Positions 26,006 through 34,912 of a DNA stretch of 45,186 nt are shown here, piece by piece. The stretch's first letter is position 1. Each line of letters begins with the position of its first letter. Below the pieces are notes generated by a model. It saw only the letters and a list, made by a program, of their open reading frames with translations, did not search any database and was not told the DNA's origin. Made by a program: the position numbers and the translations under genes. Source of the DNA: Patulibacter sp040675535 (GTDB lineage: Bacteria; Actinomycetota; Thermoleophilia; Solirubrobacterales; Solirubrobacteraceae); assembly GCF_040675535.1 (NCBI RefSeq), contig NZ_JBFAPC010000026.1:1-45186 (forward strand), written 5' to 3'.

Positions 26006-26755
26006 TCAGGCCTCGCGGCGCAGGAGCACGTAACAGAACTGCGTGCCGCGGCCGACGACGTTGGCCACCGCGGTGCCCGACTCCTGCGCCACCGCGGCGA
26101 GCCGCGCCAGGTCGACCGCCGAGCCGCGCCAGGCCGGGTCGTCCTGGCCGCGGGGCTCGGTGCCGCGCAGGCGCGCGACGGCGCCGCGGAGGCCGCCCGC
26201 ACGCGGGAGGTCCATCTCGTGGACGGCCGGGTCGTCGGAGACCTGGAACGCCGCCCAGCCGCCCGGGCGCAGCACCCGGCCGATCTCGCGCACGTAGCCG
26301 AGCGTGATCTCCGGGTCGGGGATGTGCTGGAAGACGACGACGGAGAAGACGACGTCGACGCTCGCGTCCGCGACTCCGGTCAGGCCCGTCCCGTCGCCCA
26401 CCAGGAGCTCGACGTTCTGCAGGTCACGCAGCTCGTGCCGGGCGAGCTCGACCATCTCGGCGCTGACGTCGATGCCGGTCACCTGGCGGGCCTTCGCCGC
26501 CGCCGCCCGGGTCATCCGGCCGACGCCGCAGCCGATGTCCAGCAGGGCGTCGTCGGGGCCGATCTCGGGCGCGCCGACCGCCTCGAGGATCGCGTCGAAG
26601 TCCCGCCGGCCCTTGGTCCAGAAGTCGTCGGGGTCGTCGGACGCGTACGAGCCGGTCTTGTAGTCCAGCCGGTTGTCGACGTAGAACAGGGCGTTCTCGC
26701 GGGCCCGCTCGTCCCAGAACCTCGCCATATGCCCGGAGTCGTTCACGCGCGCCAC
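26006..26755 (-). CDS. Class I SAM-dependent methyltransferase, type B copy 1
   Basis: A 249-residue methyltransferase with motif I LLDIGCGVGRMTRAAAAKA at 71-89, motif II VTGIDVSAEMVELA, VVFSVVVFQHIPDPE (motif IV region) and GRVLRPGGWAAFQV (motif VI region). It begins ARFWDERARENALFYVD, the same opening as the type B paralogue at 29546-30244 (RFWDARAKEDARRY). Substrate is unknown; the family includes small-molecule and sugar methyltransferases. It is convergent with corA (gap 125 bp containing CCGCGG inverted repeats) and divergent from the GT2 gene. Confidence 0.88.
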   Translation of the reverse strand: MARVNDSGHMARFWDERARENALFYVDNRLDYKTGSYASDDPDDFWTKGRRDFDAILEAVGAPEIGPDDALLDIGCGVGRMTRAAAAKARQVTGIDVSAEMVELARHELRDLQNVELLVGDGTGLTGVADASVDVVFSVVVFQHIPDPEITLGYVREIGRVLRPGGWAAFQVSDDPAVHEMDLPRAGGLRGAVARLRGTEPRGQDDPAWRGSAVDLARLAAVAQESGTAVANVVGRGTQFCYVLLRREA

Positions 26756-26856
26756 TCTACGGGCTCTCCCTCGCCCGGCGTCGCGTTCTGGTCGGCCGAT
26801 CCCGCGACCCCGTCGACGGCGTCCGGCGCGTCCGTCGGCACCGGGCGCGAGGTAGC

Positions 26857-27843
26857 GTGTCCGGCGTGCCCGACCCCGTCGTCACCGTCGTGGTGCCCGT
26901 CCGCGACGCCGCAGCGGACCTCGCCGGTCTGCTGGGCGCGCTGGGGCGGCAGGTGGGCGCCCCGGCGTTCGAGGTCGTGGTCGCCGACGACGGCTCCCGC
27001 GACGACGTCGCCGCCGTCGTGCGGGTCGCGCCGATCCCCGTGACGCTCGTGCGCCTGCCCGTCGCAGAGGGGCCCGCTGCGGCCCGCAACGCCGCGCTCG
27101 CCGTCGCGACCGGCGAGTTCGTGGCGTTCACCGACGCCGACTGCGCGCCCGTGGCGGGGTGGTTGGCGGCGCTCGTCGCGCCGCTGCGGGGTGGGCGGGC
27201 GGTCGTCCAGGGCCCGATCCGGGTGCCGCCGGGCGCCGACGTCGGCCCGTTCGACCGCACGGTCCAGCGGCCGATCCCGAGCGGCCTCCACGAGACGGCG
27301 AACCTGGCGGCGCGTCGCAGCGACGTCGTGGCGGTGGGCGGCTTCTCCGCAGGCCCGCGCCCGCAGGGCGGCAAGGAGATGGGCGAGGACGTCGCCTTCG
27401 GCTGGGACCTCGTGCGCGCCGGTGCGCCGCTGATCTGGGCGCCCGACGCGGTGGTCGAGCATCCGGTGACGCCACGCGGATGGCGCGGTGCGGCCCGGGA
27501 GCGGGCGCGGGCCGGCGCGTTCTGCCGGATCGTGGCGCGCTGTCCCGAGGTCCGCTCGACCGTCCTGAAGCGCGGCGTCTTCCTCGGCGCGCACCGGCCC
27601 GGCTGCGACCTGGCGGCCGCGGGCCTCGTGCTCCTGGCCCTGGGACGGATCACGGGGTCGCGCCGCGCGTCGCGGCTCGGCGCGGCGGCCCTGGCGCCCT
27701 ATGCGGTCGGGCTCGAGCGGCGGTCCCGTGGGCTGGGCCGGCGGGCGCAGCCCGCGTTCGCGGCCGGGCTCCTGGCCGGCGACGCGGTCGAGACCGCGTC
27801 CCTGGCCGCCGGGTGCCTGCGCACCGGCACGATCGTCCTCTGA
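26857..27843 (+). CDS. Family 2 glycosyltransferase (GT-A fold)
   Basis: A 328-residue inverting-type glycosyltransferase. The nucleotide-sugar region is PVVTVVVPVRDAAADLAGLL and VVVADDGSRDD (D44-D45), with the metal-binding TDADC (D93, D95) and the acceptor-side segment GGKEMGEDVAFGWDLVRAG. The C-terminal third has a hydrophobic stretch (about 250-270) that may sit on the membrane. The start is GTG 26857; GTG 26866 is possible. It probably acts on a surface glycan or lipid-linked sugar; neighbours are methyltransferases, consistent with decorated glycans but not proof. Confidence 0.85.
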   Translation: MSGVPDPVVTVVVPVRDAAADLAGLLGALGRQVGAPAFEVVVADDGSRDDVAAVVRVAPIPVTLVRLPVAEGPAAARNAALAVATGEFVAFTDADCAPVAGWLAALVAPLRGGRAVVQGPIRVPPGADVGPFDRTVQRPIPSGLHETANLAARRSDVVAVGGFSAGPRPQGGKEMGEDVAFGWDLVRAGAPLIWAPDAVVEHPVTPRGWRGAARERARAGAFCRIVARCPEVRSTVLKRGVFLGAHRPGCDLAAAGLVLLALGRITGSRRASRLGAAALAPYAVGLERRSRGLGRRAQPAFAAGLLAGDAVETASLAAGCLRTGTIVL

Positions 27844-27910
27844 CGGCGATCCCGGCGGTCTCGGGCCGTGCCGGTCGCCATGCGCGACCGAGCGGACGGA
27901 CCGGAGCGAA

Positions 27911-27930
27911 CCGTCCCCGGCCGGGGACGG
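27911..27930. terminator. Perfect 20-bp palindrome between convergent genes
   Basis: The sequence CCGTCCCCGGCCGGGGACGG is fully self-complementary and lies between the convergent GT2 and hydrolase genes, followed by a second 10-bp palindrome (27931-27940). There is no T tract. It is placed to stop transcription from both sides. Confidence 0.5.
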
Positions 27931-27968
27931 CCCTGCAGGGGCGGCGCTGAGATCGGCGCCGAGACGCC

Positions 27969-29405
27969 CTACCTCTTCTTGGCCGCGGCCTTCTTCTTCT
28001 TGGCCGCCGCGGCCTGCTTCTTCGCGGCGGCGTCCTTGCGGGCCAGGGCCAGGGTACGCACGACGCTGATGTTCGTGTTGCGCGTGACGGCCTTCGCGCC
28101 GGGCGACGTGCCGGTGAGCCGCACGCGCGCGGTCACGCTGCGACGGGGCGTCAGGTAGGCGATCTGGCGCGCGGCCAGCGGGACCAGCACCGTGGCGAAG
28201 GTGCTCTTCTTCGTCGTGACCTTGTACGACGTCGCCTTGGACGCCACGCCGCCGAAGGTCAGGCGCACCGTGCCCTTGCAGGCCGTCGTGGCGCCCGTGC
28301 AGCGGATCTTCACCGGGACGCGGCCCCGGGCGTCGGGACGGACCGCCAGGCTGCGCAGCGAGATCGCCAGACGCTGGGGTGCGACGACCGGGGCGGGCGG
28401 CGTGACGGCGACCTGCGGCGTGAGCGCGGCGCTCGCGGCCTTGGCCTTGGCCGCCTGCTTGAGCATCCAGTCGGCGGCCTCCGTGTAGATCTTGCGGGCC
28501 TCCGTGGCCTCGGCGCCGCCGGGCGAGCCGTCGAGGAACGTGGAGTAGAGGTTGTGGGCCGTCGGCAGCGAGTCCTGGCCGTCCAAGGCCGCGTGGACGT
28601 AGCGCACGGTCGTCCGGTTCGGGATCTTCGAGCGGATCGACTCGCCCTGGCGGTCGCCGACGGAGCGATCCGCCGCGCTGCCGTCGGGGTTCGGGCCGGC
28701 CTCGATCGCGAACAGGTCGCCGATCCGGTTGGTCTGGGTCGACGGGTCCAGCCGGGAGACGTTGTCCGGGTGCTCGGGCGTGTTGAACCACTCCCGCACC
28801 GCGGTCTGTGCGACCTGGCCCTGGAAGAAGTCGCCGAGCGTGATGCCGCGCAGCTCGCTGGAGTCCTGGAAGAAGGCCTCCATGTCGAGCGGACCGCCGT
28901 CGGAGACGACGCACTGCGTGATGTCCGGCCGGAGGATCTGGAGCATCGCGGCGAGGTGGCCGCCCGACGACAGGCCGTAGACGCAGATCGGCACGCCCGG
29001 GTTGTCGGTGTGGACCTTGCCCAGCGCGGCCCCGAGGTCGGCGATCTCCAGCGGGACGGCTCCGGCGAAACCGCCCTCGCGGCTCGTGATCACGTGGACG
29101 CTGATCCCCTTGGACTGGGCGAGCTTGGACCACCAGTCCATGTAGCCGTAGAGGTCGAGCAGCGTGTTGGTGCCGGCGCCCCAGCCGCCGCCGGGGATGG
29201 CGACCATGATCATCTTCTGGTCGGTGGCCTGCCAGACCTTGCCGGGCTGCGGCAGCGCGAGCGGCGCGAACTCGGACCACGTCGCGGGAGCAGCGGAGGC
29301 GCCGGACGGCAGTGCGGCGGCGACGCCGATCGTCAGGGCGCCGCCCAAAAGCACGCGGCGGGCGCGGCGGAGGCTCGGTGAGCGGTGGGAGGCGGAAGGA
29401 TGCAT
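27969..29405 (-). CDS. Secreted alpha/beta hydrolase with beta-domain and Lys/Ala-rich tail
   Basis: A 478-residue exported protein. Residues 1-38 are a long signal peptide with a twin-arginine-like RRARRVLLGGALTIGVAAAL, ending SASAAP. Residues about 60-320 are an alpha/beta hydrolase: MVAIPGGGWGAG (oxyanion region), nucleophile elbow YGLSSGG (S146), and late Asp/His candidates (LDGQDSLPTAHN). Residues about 350-450 are a beta-rich domain (LRSLAVRPDARGRVPVKIRC and CKGTVRLTFGG with two Cys) like those seen in surface proteins of this group. The last about 22 residues are Lys/Ala repeats (AAAKKQAAAAKKKKAAAKKR), a polycationic tail that could bind DNA, anionic glycans or the wall. An esterase or lipase-like activity is likely; substrate unknown. 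Confidence 0.8.
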   Translation of the reverse strand: MHPSASHRSPSLRRARRVLLGGALTIGVAAALPSGASAAPATWSEFAPLALPQPGKVWQATDQKMIMVAIPGGGWGAGTNTLLDLYGYMDWWSKLAQSKGISVHVITSREGGFAGAVPLEIADLGAALGKVHTDNPGVPICVYGLSSGGHLAAMLQILRPDITQCVVSDGGPLDMEAFFQDSSELRGITLGDFFQGQVAQTAVREWFNTPEHPDNVSRLDPSTQTNRIGDLFAIEAGPNPDGSAADRSVGDRQGESIRSKIPNRTTVRYVHAALDGQDSLPTAHNLYSTFLDGSPGGAEATEARKIYTEAADWMLKQAAKAKAASAALTPQVAVTPPAPVVAPQRLAISLRSLAVRPDARGRVPVKIRCTGATTACKGTVRLTFGGVASKATSYKVTTKKSTFATVLVPLAARQIAYLTPRRSVTARVRLTGTSPGAKAVTRNTNISVVRTLALARKDAAAKKQAAAAKKKKAAAKKR

Positions 29406-29545
29406 GGGCGTACGACGTTCTGGCGGGACGGGGAACCGGTCGCCACGGTACCAGTGATGCCCGCCACTTCGGCGCAGACGACGGGGCCAGTCCGTCCGCT
29501 CCCCGGGCGGCGGCGGACCGTCGGGCGTCCAGGCGCGCTGGACGC

Positions 29546-30244
29546 TCAGACGTCGTCGCGACGCACGAGGACGAGGCACCGGGCGCTGCCGGAACCCTCG
29601 ATCCGCTCGACGATCAGGTCCGCCTGGTGCGCGAGCGCCGCGAGGGTCTCGAGATCGATTGCGGCGCCGTGCCACAGCGGGTGGCCGATGACGTGCACGG
29701 GGAGATCGTCCTCTCCCGGCAGCGCGAGCGGCTGTGGGCCCGAGCGGACGTCGAACGCCGCGATGCCGCCGGGGCGCAGCAGCCGGCCGAGCTCGTCGAT
29801 CGCGGCCGCGACGTGCTTCGCGGTCGGCAGGTGCGTCAGGACGCCGATCGCCAGCGCCGCGTCGATCGTGGCGGGGGGCAGCCGCGGCAGGTCGCCGGCG
29901 TCGGCCGTGTGCCAGGTGACGTTCTCGACGTCGCGGAGCCGGGCCTGCGCCACCTCGAGCATCCGGGGCGAGATGTCGACGGCGAGCACCTCGTCCGCGC
30001 GACCGGCGAGCGCACGCGTCAGGCGTCCCACCCCGCAGCCGAGGTCCAGCGCGCGGGCGGCACCATCGGCGAACCAGCCGAGGTCGTGCTCCAGCGCGTG
30101 CAGGACGGCCTCGCCCGCGGCGTTGAACGTCTCGTCGTCGACGCGCACGCCTCCGGGAGTGGAGTAGCGCCGGGCGTCCTCCTTGGCCCGGGCGTCCCAG
30201 AAGCGGGCGATGCGACGGAGCTCGGGATCCTCGGGTGCGCTCAC
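29546..30244 (-). CDS. Class I SAM-dependent methyltransferase, type B copy 2
   Basis: A 232-residue paralogue of the enzyme at 26006-26755: same opening (IARFWDARAKEDARRY), motif I ARALDLGCGVGRLTRALAGR (65-78), motif II VLAVDISPRMLEVA, motif IV region IGVLTHLPTAKH and RLLRPGGIAAFDV. GTG 30244 is preferred because the conserved RFWDxRA follows soon after; the frame is open upstream into the lipid-kinase promoter. It lies directly downstream of nothing on its strand and ends 140 bp before the hydrolase start. Substrate unknown. Confidence 0.85.
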   Translation of the reverse strand: MSAPEDPELRRIARFWDARAKEDARRYSTPGGVRVDDETFNAAGEAVLHALEHDLGWFADGAARALDLGCGVGRLTRALAGRADEVLAVDISPRMLEVAQARLRDVENVTWHTADAGDLPRLPPATIDAALAIGVLTHLPTAKHVAAAIDELGRLLRPGGIAAFDVRSGPQPLALPGEDDLPVHVIGHPLWHGAAIDLETLAALAHQADLIVERIEGSGSARCLVLVRRDDV

Positions 30245-30320
30245 CGCGCCGATGGTACTTCGGCCCCCGGTCCGGCCGCTCGCGCGTAACGAGCGGCGCC
30301 CGGCGGTGTTGCTGAGAGTC

Positions 30321-31292
30321 GTGAACGTCTCCGCGCCCTCCCCCGACGCCTCCGCGCTCACCTCGTCCCGGCGCCGGCGTCTCGCGGTGATCGTCAACCC
30401 GAACGCGACGACCACGTCGCCGCGCCTGCGCAGCCTCGTGGTCCACGCGCTGTCGCACCGCTTCGAGGTCGAACCCGTCGACACCGAGGGACCGCGCCAC
30501 GCCACCGAGCTGGCCCGGATCGCCGCGGAGTCCGGCGCGGACGCCGTCGTCACGCTCGGCGGCGACGGCACCGTCAACGAGGCCGCCAACGGGCTCGTGG
30601 GCACCGGGGTGCCCCTCGTGCCGCTGCCCGGCGGCGCGACGAACGTCTTCCACCGCCTGATCGGGATGCCGGGCGACATCGTCGACGCGACCGAGCACGT
30701 GCTGTCGCTCGCGGACCGCTGGGAGACCCGCGCGGTCGACGTCGGGCGGATCGGCGACCGCTGGTTCACCTTCGCGGCCGGGGTCGGCCTGGACGCCAGC
30801 GTCGTCGACCGCGTCGACCAGCGGCCGAAGCTCAAGGCACGGTTCGGGCCGTGGTTCTACGCCGCGGCGGCCGTGAGCACCTTCAACCGCCACTACGTCC
30901 GCCACCCGCCGCAGATGATCCTGGAGCTGCCCGACGGCCGCTCGCTCCCGGGCGTGACGGCGGTCTTCCAGAACGCCCCGGAGTTCACGTACTTCGCCAG
31001 CCGCCCCGTCCGCCTGCTCCCCGACCAGTCGCTGGACTCCGGCACGCTCGCCGGCGCGATCCTGCGCCACTCCCGCCCGACGGTCATGCCGGGGATCACG
31101 ATCCGAGCGCTGATCCCGTCGCTGGACCTCGGCAGGCACCGCGCCGTCGAGGCGTTCCCCGGCCTGACCTCGGCGGTCGTGCGGACCGCGGACGAGCGGC
31201 CGCTGCCGTTCCAGGTCGACGGCGACTACGTCGGCGTCACGGACCGGGCCGAGATCGGGATCGCGCCCGGCGGGCTGCTGATCGTCGCCTGA
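30321..31292 (+). CDS. Diacylglycerol-kinase-like lipid kinase
   Basis: A 323-residue protein of the DagK/YegS/sphingosine-kinase fold. The ATP-binding and catalytic landmarks are LAVIVNPNATTTSPRLRS, the GGDGTVNEAANG motif (80-91) and PLPGGATNVFHRLIG, then the beta-sandwich domain with FAAGVGLDASVVDRVD and the C-terminal QVDGDYVG. It likely phosphorylates a diacylglycerol or related lipid. GTG 30321 gives a short basic N-terminus; the open frame upstream is non-conserved. It is divergent from the type B copy 2 methyltransferase. Specific lipid substrate cannot be told. Confidence 0.9.
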   Translation: MNVSAPSPDASALTSSRRRRLAVIVNPNATTTSPRLRSLVVHALSHRFEVEPVDTEGPRHATELARIAAESGADAVVTLGGDGTVNEAANGLVGTGVPLVPLPGGATNVFHRLIGMPGDIVDATEHVLSLADRWETRAVDVGRIGDRWFTFAAGVGLDASVVDRVDQRPKLKARFGPWFYAAAAVSTFNRHYVRHPPQMILELPDGRSLPGVTAVFQNAPEFTYFASRPVRLLPDQSLDSGTLAGAILRHSRPTVMPGITIRALIPSLDLGRHRAVEAFPGLTSAVVRTADERPLPFQVDGDYVGVTDRAEIGIAPGGLLIVA

Positions 31293-31410
31293 CGGGCGCG
31301 GCGGCCCGGGCGCCTCGCGGCGTGGCGTCGCCGGCCGGGGCGCGGGCCGGCCGGGGCGCGGCGGCCGGCGGGAACGCGCGGCCGGCGAAGGCGCAGGGCC
31401 GCCGGGCGCC

Positions 31411-32202
31411 TCAGCCCGCCTGCGGCGCCGTCGGGTCGGGCGTGACCTCGTAGGCGACGTGCAGGCGGCGCATGGCGCCCTTGGCGTTCAGGGTGTAGAA
31501 GGCGCGCTTCTCGATGCGGAAGCCCGCCTGGTGCAGCCACTGCCAGAGGCCGGCGACGTTCGCCTGCCACCAGCCGTAGTCCGTCCAGCCGGTCTGGAGC
31601 TTCGCGGCGGCGCGGCGCGGGGACGCGAGCGAGAGGCGGACGTTGACCTCCTCCGCGACCAGCAGGCGACCGCCGGGGGCGATCACGGTGCGGACGGCCT
31701 CGAGTGCGCCGACGGGGTCGCGGACGTGGAGCAGCAGGTCGGAGAGGACGACGTGGTCGAACGGCCCGCCGACGGTCGCCGGCGAGATGTCGTAGATCGG
31801 CGTCAGCGCCCGGCGGACCTTCGAGTCGCGCAGCTTCGCCGCGATCTTGAACCGCTCGCCCGGCTCGGCGTCGCCGCCGTTGGCCAGCAGGTGCGGACGG
31901 TTGCGGGGCGGCCACTCGGCCTGGTCGAACGTCTCGAGGTCCACGGCGGCGACCTCGGACGCGCCGCGCTCCTCCATCGCGAACGCGAAGTACCCGTCGA
32001 ACGTGCCGACGTCGAGGCAGCGCTTGCCCGACAGGACGGCCGGCAGCAGCTTCGGCGTCATCTCCCGGTGGTCGACCGTCCCGTCGGTGAAGCGCCCGGG
32101 CGCGACCTCGATCGTGTGGTACCACGGCTGCCCGAGGGCCTGGGCGAGCAGCGCCTCGCGGTCGGGGGACGCGGCGGGAGCGGTGGTGTCGGAAGGCGGC
32201 AC
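31411..32202 (-). CDS. Class I SAM-dependent methyltransferase (CmoB/DUF1698-like), copy 2
   Basis: A 263-residue paralogue of 23944-24804. The shared block is clear: PWYHTIEVAPGRFTDGTVDH, GKRCLDVGTFDGYFAFAMEE (motif I near 62-70), RGASEVAAVDLE, FDHVVLSDLLLHVRDPVGAL, GWWQANVAGLWQWLHQAGF. The start GTG 32202 is chosen because VPPSDTTAPAASPD precedes the core and upstream translation is arginine-rich. It is convergent with the lipid kinase; a GC-rich, repeat-like 118 bp separates them. Substrate unknown. Confidence 0.85.
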   Translation of the reverse strand: MPPSDTTAPAASPDREALLAQALGQPWYHTIEVAPGRFTDGTVDHREMTPKLLPAVLSGKRCLDVGTFDGYFAFAMEERGASEVAAVDLETFDQAEWPPRNRPHLLANGGDAEPGERFKIAAKLRDSKVRRALTPIYDISPATVGGPFDHVVLSDLLLHVRDPVGALEAVRTVIAPGGRLLVAEEVNVRLSLASPRRAAAKLQTGWTDYGWWQANVAGLWQWLHQAGFRIEKRAFYTLNAKGAMRRLHVAYEVTPDPTAPQAG

Positions 32203-32386
32203 GGTCCGGGAGGTTAATCGGGAGCCCTGCGGGACGTCGATCCCACGAGGACGCCGTCGACCGGCAGGACGTCGAGCACGTACGGGCGGCTCACCGCGTC
32301 CCCTGCGCCCGGACGGCGCCGGACGGCAGGCGGCCTGGCGACGAGGCACGCCTCAGGGTGCCCCGAGCCCTCACACCGTACGGTCC

Positions 32387-32415
32387 GCCTCGCCCCGAGA
32401 AGCTCGGGGCGAGGC
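32387..32415 (-). terminator. Strong hairpin after rel
   Basis: Arms GCCTCGCCCCGAG (32387-32399) and CTCGGGGCGAGGC (32403-32415) form a perfect 13-bp stem with a 3-nt loop, 16 nt after the rel stop. No long T tract follows, which is common for high-GC terminators. The stretch 32203-32386 to its left contains no gene I can support. Confidence 0.7.
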
Positions 32416-32431
32416 CCGCACGTCCTCCCCC

Positions 32432-34912
32432 TCAGACCGACGGGGTGATCCGGAACGCGTCGAAGACCGACTCGGTGTTGCGGAGGCGGTTGATCGTCGT
32501 GCGCAGGACCTTGGTGTCCCCCACCTCGACGACGAAGCGGTTGCGGACCATCGGCGGCGTCGTCGTGCAGACGGCGGAGACGATGTTGACGCCGGCCTCG
32601 GCGAAGACCCTCGTCAGGTCCTCGAGCAGGCGGTGACGGTCGTAGCCGTCGACCTGGACCTCGACCTTGAACGACTGCTGGTGCTGCCCGGCCCAGTCGA
32701 CCGGGACGAAGCGGTCCGGGTCCTTGCGCAGCTGCTGCGCGTTGGGGCAGTCGTCGCGGTGGATCGTGATGCCGCGGCCGAGCGAGACGTAGCCGACGAT
32801 CGGGTCGCCGGGCACGGGGCGGCAGCACTTGGCCATGCGCAGCATGACGTCGCCGACGCCGTCGACGGAGACGCCATAGCTCTTGGCCGAGCCGGTCGGC
32901 TGCCGGCGGACGACGTCCGGGCGCAGCAGCGCCTCGACGGGGCCCGCGGGCTCGTCGTCGGCGGCCTCGCCCTCCTTGAGGTGCTTGAGGACCTTGTTGA
33001 CGACGACGTGCGGAGAGACCTTGCCGCCACCGAGGGCGATGTAGAAGTCATCGCCCTTCCGGTAGCCCATCTCCTTGATGACGTCGGCCAGGAGCGGCGA
33101 GCCGACGAGGCGCTGGGCCGGCAGTCCGGCCTTGCGCAGCTGCTCCTGCAGGAGCTCGCGGCCGAGGTGCTCGGAGTCCTCGCGGCCGGCGGCCTTGAAC
33201 CACGCCTTGATCTTCGACCGCGCCCGGCTGGTCTGGGCCAGCGTCAGCCAATCGCGGGACGGGCCGCGCTCGCGGTTGGCGGTCAGGACGTCGACGATGT
33301 CACCCGAGCGCAGCGTGTAGCTCAGCGGGACGATCTTGCCGTTGACCTTGGCGCCGACGCAGCGGTGACCGACGTCGGTGTGGACCTCGTAGGCGAAGTC
33401 GACGGGCGTGGCGCCGCGGGAGAGCGACTTGACGTCGCCCTTCGGCGTGAAGACGTAGACCTCGTCCTCGAACAGGGCGACCTTCAGGTCGTCCATGAAC
33501 TCCTGCGGGTCGTCGTTGTCCCGCGACGTGTCGAGCATCGCCCGCAGCCACGTGAAGCGATCGCCGTCGGAGCGGATCTCGTCGACCGACGGGGTGCCCG
33601 AGCCGTTGGTGCTCGTCGCGCCCGTCGCGCTGTCCTGGGGGGAGCGCTGCTTGTAGATCCAGTGGGCGGCGACGCCGAACTCGGCCGTCCGCTGCATGTC
33701 CTGCGTGCGGATCTGGATCTCCAGCGGCTGGCCCTCGGGCCCCACGACCGTCGTGTGCAGCGACTGGTACATGTTGGCCTTCGGCATCGCGACGAAGTCC
33801 TTGAACCGCCGCGGGAGCGGCTTCCACAGCGAGTGGATGACGCCGATCGCGCCGTAGCAGTCGTTCACCGAGTCGACCACGACACGCATCGCCGTCAGGT
33901 CGTAGATCTCGTTGAACTCCCGGCCCTTGCGGGTCATCTTCTGGTAGATCGAGTAGAAGTGCTTGGCCCGGCCGGAGATCTCGGCCTCGATGCCGACGCC
34001 CTCCAGCTCCTTGGCCAGGTACTCGCCGGCGGCGGCGACGTAGACCTCGCGCTCGCCGCGCTGCTGGTTCACCAGCCCCTTGATCTCCTGGTACTTGCGC
34101 GGGTGCAGGGTCGCGAACGCGAGGTCCTCGAGCTCCCACTTGATCGCGTGGATGCCGAGGCGGTGAGCGATCGGCGCGTAGACCTCGAGGGTCTCCTTCG
34201 CGATCTCGAGCTGCTTCGGCCGCTTGTGCGCCGCGAGCGTGCGGGCGTTGTGCAGCCGGTCGGCGAGCTTGATGAGGATGACGCGGACGTCCGCGGCCAT
34301 CGCCACGACCATCTTGCGGTAGTTCTCGGCCTGCGCCTCGTCTCGCGAGGTGAAGGCGATGCCGTCGAGCTTCGTGACGCCGTCGACCAGCAGCCGCACG
34401 GTGCGGCCGTAGCGGGACTCGATCTCCTCGAGCTCGGCGGCGGTGTCCTCGACGGTGTCGTGCAGGAGCGCCGCGACGACGGCCTCGGTGTCGAGGTGCA
34501 TCCCCGCGCAGATCTTCGCGACCTCGACGGGGTGGGCGATGAACGGCTCGCCCGACTTGCGGCGCTGCTCGCGGTGGTGCAGGCACGAGAAGCGGAACGC
34601 GTCGTCGACCCGATCGACGTCGATCGACGCGCGGTCCTCCTCGGCGTGCTCGGCGATCACGGCGTGCAGGTCCGCCCGGAGCGAGAGCTCCTCGGCCGTC
34701 AGGACCTCGCCCTCCTGGGCGGCCCCGGCGACGTCGTCTGCGTGGATCGGCGGCATCTGTGGTTCGTGGCCCGGCCCTCCCCCGCGGCCCGACGCCAGAT
34801 CGGCGGCGGACAGGCCCACGCGGTCGCGCGAGCGCTCGTCGGTGACCGGTACTCGGCCACGGGCGTGGTCCACGGCGCCCGCGTGCAGGTCGTGGTCGCC
34901 GGGGGCGGTCAC
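32432..34912 (-). CDS. rel: Bifunctional (p)ppGpp synthetase/hydrolase
   Basis: Rel makes and degrades the stringent-response alarmone (p)ppGpp at the ribosome. From GTG 34912 the protein has 826 residues: an about 60-residue low-complexity N-terminus, the HD hydrolase domain (AALLHDTVEDT, KLADRLHNARTL), the synthetase domain (GRAKHFYSIYQKM, DLTAMRVVVDSVNDCYG, and RRFKD, the RxKD type of bifunctional Rel), a TGS domain (EVYVFTPKGDVKSLSRGATP), a Zn/ZBD-type segment (AKCCRPVPGDPI with HRDDCPN) and a C-terminal ACT domain. GTG 34912 overlaps the recJ stop by 4 nt (GTGA), the junction style used across this genome; ATG 34951 would add 13 residues. Complete and intact. Confidence 0.96.
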   Translation of the reverse strand: MTAPGDHDLHAGAVDHARGRVPVTDERSRDRVGLSAADLASGRGGGPGHEPQMPPIHADDVAGAAQEGEVLTAEELSLRADLHAVIAEHAEEDRASIDVDRVDDAFRFSCLHHREQRRKSGEPFIAHPVEVAKICAGMHLDTEAVVAALLHDTVEDTAAELEEIESRYGRTVRLLVDGVTKLDGIAFTSRDEAQAENYRKMVVAMAADVRVILIKLADRLHNARTLAAHKRPKQLEIAKETLEVYAPIAHRLGIHAIKWELEDLAFATLHPRKYQEIKGLVNQQRGEREVYVAAAGEYLAKELEGVGIEAEISGRAKHFYSIYQKMTRKGREFNEIYDLTAMRVVVDSVNDCYGAIGVIHSLWKPLPRRFKDFVAMPKANMYQSLHTTVVGPEGQPLEIQIRTQDMQRTAEFGVAAHWIYKQRSPQDSATGATSTNGSGTPSVDEIRSDGDRFTWLRAMLDTSRDNDDPQEFMDDLKVALFEDEVYVFTPKGDVKSLSRGATPVDFAYEVHTDVGHRCVGAKVNGKIVPLSYTLRSGDIVDVLTANRERGPSRDWLTLAQTSRARSKIKAWFKAAGREDSEHLGRELLQEQLRKAGLPAQRLVGSPLLADVIKEMGYRKGDDFYIALGGGKVSPHVVVNKVLKHLKEGEAADDEPAGPVEALLRPDVVRRQPTGSAKSYGVSVDGVGDVMLRMAKCCRPVPGDPIVGYVSLGRGITIHRDDCPNAQQLRKDPDRFVPVDWAGQHQQSFKVEVQVDGYDRHRLLEDLTRVFAEAGVNIVSAVCTTTPPMVRNRFVVEVGDTKVLRTTINRLRNTESVFDAFRITPSV

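Noticed and set aside
31293..31410. GC-rich repeats (GGCCGGGGCGCGG twice and related words) between the lipid kinase and methyltransferase copy 2
   Set aside because: Irregular and short. Consistent with a GC-rich convergent spacer acting as a terminator; no defined repeat unit or element.
32214..32294. Short minus-strand reading frame beginning GTG with SRPYVLDVLPVDG, similar in a few residues to methyltransferase copy 1 (SRPYVI)
   Set aside because: Only about 26 codons, with a 15-base match (CACGTACGGGCGGCT) to the methyltransferase gene as sole support. It could be the tail of a lost third copy but is too short to report as a feature.
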